NCBI GenBank assembly: GCA_002731395.1 | Contig: PCBQ01000031.1 | Span: 1 to 18,136, forward strand | Direction: 5' to 3' | Source of the DNA: Methanobacteriota archaeon | GTDB lineage: Archaea > Thermoplasmatota > Poseidoniia > Poseidoniales > Poseidoniaceae | Length of the DNA stretch: 18,136 nt | Shown: positions 15,684 through 18,136 of the stretch, in pieces | Layout: each line of letters begins with the position of its first letter | Position numbering within the stretch: the stretch's first letter is position 1 | Notes under the pieces: generated by a model | Databases searched by the model: none | Told to the model about the DNA's origin: nothing | What the model saw: the letters and a program-made list of their open reading frames with translations, nothing else | Program-made: the position numbers and the translations under genes

Positions 15684-18136
15684 ATGTACCTCAAGGAACT
15701 CGTGATGGTTGACTTCAAGTCGTTCAAGGGGGAAGTCCGCATTCCCTTTGGGCGTGGGTTCACGGCCATCACCGGTCCAAACGGATCTGGGAAATCGAAC
15801 AGCGGGGACGCGATTCAGTTCGTGCTCGGACCAAAATCAGCCAAGACCCTACGGGCTCAGAATTCGAAAGACCTGATTTTCAACGGAGGCAAAAGCAGCC
15901 GCCCCGCCAAAGGGTGTGCCGTAACCCTTGTGTTCGCGAATCCAGCAATGGAAGGAGGCCTTCGCCGGCTGCCGCTCGACATGGATGAAATCACCATGGC
16001 CAAACGCGTCCGTCTGACGCCTGCCGGGAATGTCGTGACGGAATACCAACTCAACGGGGAAGACTCCTCGCTCAAGGCCTTCCACCGCCTCCTTGGGGCG
16101 GCCAATGCCCGTCCTGATGGCTACAACATCGTGCTCCAAGGTGACGTGACCAGCCTCTCAAAGATGAGTTCTGGCGAGCGACGAAAGGTCCTCGATGACG
16201 TGGCCGGAGTTACGTCGTACGACGAGGAAATCCGCAAGGCGGACCGCCAAAGGAGGCAGGTCGAAGAATACCTCGAGCGCATCGCGATGATCGAGCAGGA
16301 GCAACAACGGCACCTTGCCGAACTTGTCGAGGAGAAGAAAGATGCCGAAAAGGCCCTCAAAATACGAGAAGATTTGCTCAATGCGCGCGCCCGGCTCTGG
16401 CGCGCCCGACTCGCCGGTCAGGAAGGTACCATCGAACATCAGCGTCGTGAGGTTGGACGGAACATCGAGGAAGCCAGTGCGCTCGAAGCCGACGTCGCAG
16501 AGGCCGCCAAACACCTGATTCAACTCGACGACGCCATCGCCGAACTCGTCAAGCAGATTCAAGACAAGCTCGGCGGGGGAGGCGAAGCGCTTCAACAGGA
16601 GATTCAGAGGCTGAACGTGGCCATCGAGACCGCAGCAGACCGTCTCTCGGACATGGCAACACGGGACGAAAACGACGCCGCAACCCGGACACGACTCGAG
16701 GTTGATTTGGAGGAAGCCTCCACCGCCTCAGATTGGGCGGCTGTTGACATCAAGCACGCAGAAGAAGCCCTCAAGGCAGCCAAAGATGCTCTATGTGCGG
16801 CAGAAAAGGAAGAAGCCACCGTCCGCGAAGCTCTCGAAGGTTCGACCAGTGACGTGGCGGAACTTGCTCGCTCGGTTCAAGCCTGTGAGGAGGAGATCGA
16901 GCACGCACGAGCGGCTCTGTCCAATGCGCAATCGGACGTCGATCGTTCTGCAACCGCAGGCGAATTGTTGCTCGAGGAGCGTCAGAAAGCCGAGGAAGCC
17001 TTGGCGGGCGCCAAGATGCATGTCGCTGAGAGCGAACTCCAAGGAGAGGAAATCAAAGCAATGGCTGAAGGTTCCGATCGGGAAAGTCTCGCTCGCGACC
17101 TGGCCGCTGCTCAGCGCAAGGAATCCACGCTGGTCGAGGAAGCGAATGCGGTTGAGACGCGTTTGAGGGACGTTGAACGCCAGTTGGCGCGCGCACGGGC
17201 AGCCATGGAATCCAATTCAGGCTCTTCGGGCCTGACTGGTGGCGCTGCAGCCGTGCTTGGAGCGCGTGATTCCGGTGAACTGGACGGCATTTTCGGGACG
17301 ATCGCCGAACTCTGTGCGCCGAAGGATGAAGCCCACTCGACGGCCCTATCCACGGCGATCGGCGGCGGCATGATGTCCGTGGTCGTTGAAACCGATGAGG
17401 TCGCTGCCAAAGCCATTCGCTGGCTGAAGAGCAACAACGCTGGACGCGCGACCTTCTTGCCCTTGAACAAAATCAACGCTGGACGGCCCGCTGGGCGCGC
17501 GGTGATGGTCGCTCGTCAACCGGGCGTCATCGGATTTGCTCACGACTTGTTGGAGCACGACCCTCGCATCGATGCAGCGGTGCGCTTTGTGCTCCGCAAC
17601 ACCCTCGTCGTCGACACGATGGCCACCGCGCGTGCCAACATGGGCGGCGTTCGGCTGATCACCCTTGACGGAAGCGTGGCCGAGGCCGGGGGCGCGATGA
17701 CTGGAGGTTCCCCTCGCCGCTCACGCATCTCGTTCGGCGGGAAAATTCAGGGTGCAACTGAAGTTGAGCGCCTGTCGAAAGAAGTGGAACGTCTTCGGAT
17801 GATGTCCGAAGGCGTATCGGCCAAGGTTCGTGAGGCGCGCGAAGCTCAAGCGGAGGTCCGTCGCCGTTTGGGGGACATCGCCAACAACGATGCGGCCTCC
17901 AAGTTGGCGTCGTGGCGAAGCGCTCACGCTGCTGCCAAGTCTGCCCTCGGTAAGGAAGAAGGGAATTTGGCGGCACTGGTCCAGCGGCTCGAGGCCTTCG
18001 AACAAGAAGGACGCCGCCACCTCGCGCTTCGCTCTCAAGCACAGCAGCGTCTTACTGCGGCCATCGAGGCACGCGATGAGGCAAGCCAGCATCTGCAAGA
18101 CGCTAGTCCGACACACCTCAAGGAACGGCTCCATGC
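15684..18136 (+). CDS. smc: SMC chromosome segregation ATPase, 3' end outside the window
   Basis: The frame is open from the ATG at 15684 to the right edge: 817 residues of a protein that is usually 1,150-1,200 long. The N-terminal ATPase half-head carries Walker A GPNGSGKS (31-38) and the Q-loop glutamine Q152 in 'VLQGDVTSL'. 'SGERRKVLDDVAGV' (163-176) is also characteristic. A long coiled coil follows (about 183-525), rich in Glu/Ala/Arg. The hinge domain is at about 532-676: 'GIFGTIAEL', then 'NNAGRATFLPL', then 'LITLDGSVAEAGGAMTGGS'. The returning coiled coil starts after about 685. The C-terminal head with the ABC signature and Walker B lies beyond the window. SMC dimers organise and separate chromosomes. 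The start follows GGAGGG (15673-15678) by 5 nt. Confidence 0.95.
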   Translation, partial: MYLKELVMVDFKSFKGEVRIPFGRGFTAITGPNGSGKSNSGDAIQFVLGPKSAKTLRAQNSKDLIFNGGKSSRPAKGCAVTLVFANPAMEGGLRRLPLDMDEITMAKRVRLTPAGNVVTEYQLNGEDSSLKAFHRLLGAANARPDGYNIVLQGDVTSLSKMSSGERRKVLDDVAGVTSYDEEIRKADRQRRQVEEYLERIAMIEQEQQRHLAELVEEKKDAEKALKIREDLLNARARLWRARLAGQEGTIEHQRREVGRNIEEASALEADVAEAAKHLIQLDDAIAELVKQIQDKLGGGGEALQQEIQRLNVAIETAADRLSDMATRDENDAATRTRLEVDLEEASTASDWAAVDIKHAEEALKAAKDALCAAEKEEATVREALEGSTSDVAELARSVQACEEEIEHARAALSNAQSDVDRSATAGELLLEERQKAEEALAGAKMHVAESELQGEEIKAMAEGSDRESLARDLAAAQRKESTLVEEANAVETRLRDVERQLARARAAMESNSGSSGLTGGAAAVLGARDSGELDGIFGTIAELCAPKDEAHSTALSTAIGGGMMSVVVETDEVAAKAIRWLKSNNAGRATFLPLNKINAGRPAGRAVMVARQPGVIGFAHDLLEHDPRIDAAVRFVLRNTLVVDTMATARANMGGVRLITLDGSVAEAGGAMTGGSPRRSRISFGGKIQGATEVERLSKEVERLRMMSEGVSAKVREAREAQAEVRRRLGDIANNDAASKLASWRSAHAAAKSALGKEEGNLAALVQRLEAFEQEGRRHLALRSQAQQRLTAAIEARDEASQHLQDASPTHLKERLH

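Noticed and set aside
15413..15712. 99-codon plus-strand open frame across the gap before smc
   Set aside because: It overlaps the end of the membrane-protein gene and the start of smc in another frame, has no ribosome site, and shows no recognisable protein pattern.
1..18136. CRISPR arrays, insertion sequences, tRNA or rRNA genes
   Set aside because: I saw no regularly spaced repeats, no transposase-like frame, no terminal inverted repeats and no cloverleaf. The window reads as stable core genome.

Overview
The window looks like a piece of an archaeal chromosome. It carries a complete nine-gene archaeal-type (A1AO) ATP synthase operon in the canonical order H-I-K-E-C-F-A-B-D, most genes follow strong Shine-Dalgarno sites of the GAGGTG/GGAGG type, and TATA-like boxes are possible at some starts. 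The DNA is GC-rich with marked third-position bias, which produces long antisense shadow frames. A GC-rich euryarchaeal lineage of the Thermoplasmatota, such as marine group II (Poseidoniales), would fit, but this is inference from gene style and not a database result.

Layout. Positions 1-300 hold the 3' end of a probable RecA/RAD55-like ATPase gene. Positions 357-1109 encode a class I SAM-dependent methyltransferase of the UbiE/COQ5 style. From 1183 to 9684 runs the ATP synthase operon: coiled-coil stalk subunit H, membrane subunit I (with a His/Asp-rich linker), proteolipid K (with a signal-peptide-like N-terminus and Na+-type ligand residues), stalk subunit E, then C, F, catalytic A, B and central-stalk D. 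Spacers are 9 to 43 nt. Two tandem RNA hairpins sit at the end of the proteolipid gene, the first with the stop codon in its GUGA tetraloop.

Downstream on the same strand, with no visible terminator, is an 825-residue membrane protein (9759-12236). I read it as a catalytically dead site-2-protease (M50) relative fused to a large extracytoplasmic region. Two bases later starts a ketopantoate reductase (panE, CoA synthesis). A convergent L-aspartate oxidase (nadB, NAD synthesis, minus strand) overlaps the panE 3' end by 32 bp.

The 79-bp gap upstream of nadB is shared with a divergent small membrane protein that ends in a CxxC-CxxC zinc-ribbon-like tail, and it contains nested inverted repeats that could be an operator. 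The window ends inside an SMC chromosome-condensation gene, which is open to the right edge (head, coiled coil, hinge and part of the return coil present).

Functionally, the ATP synthase genes form one complex for ion-driven ATP synthesis. The flanking genes are largely housekeeping (cofactor synthesis, chromosome maintenance). The least ordinary items are the pseudoprotease fusion, the proteolipid hairpins and the nadB divergent region.
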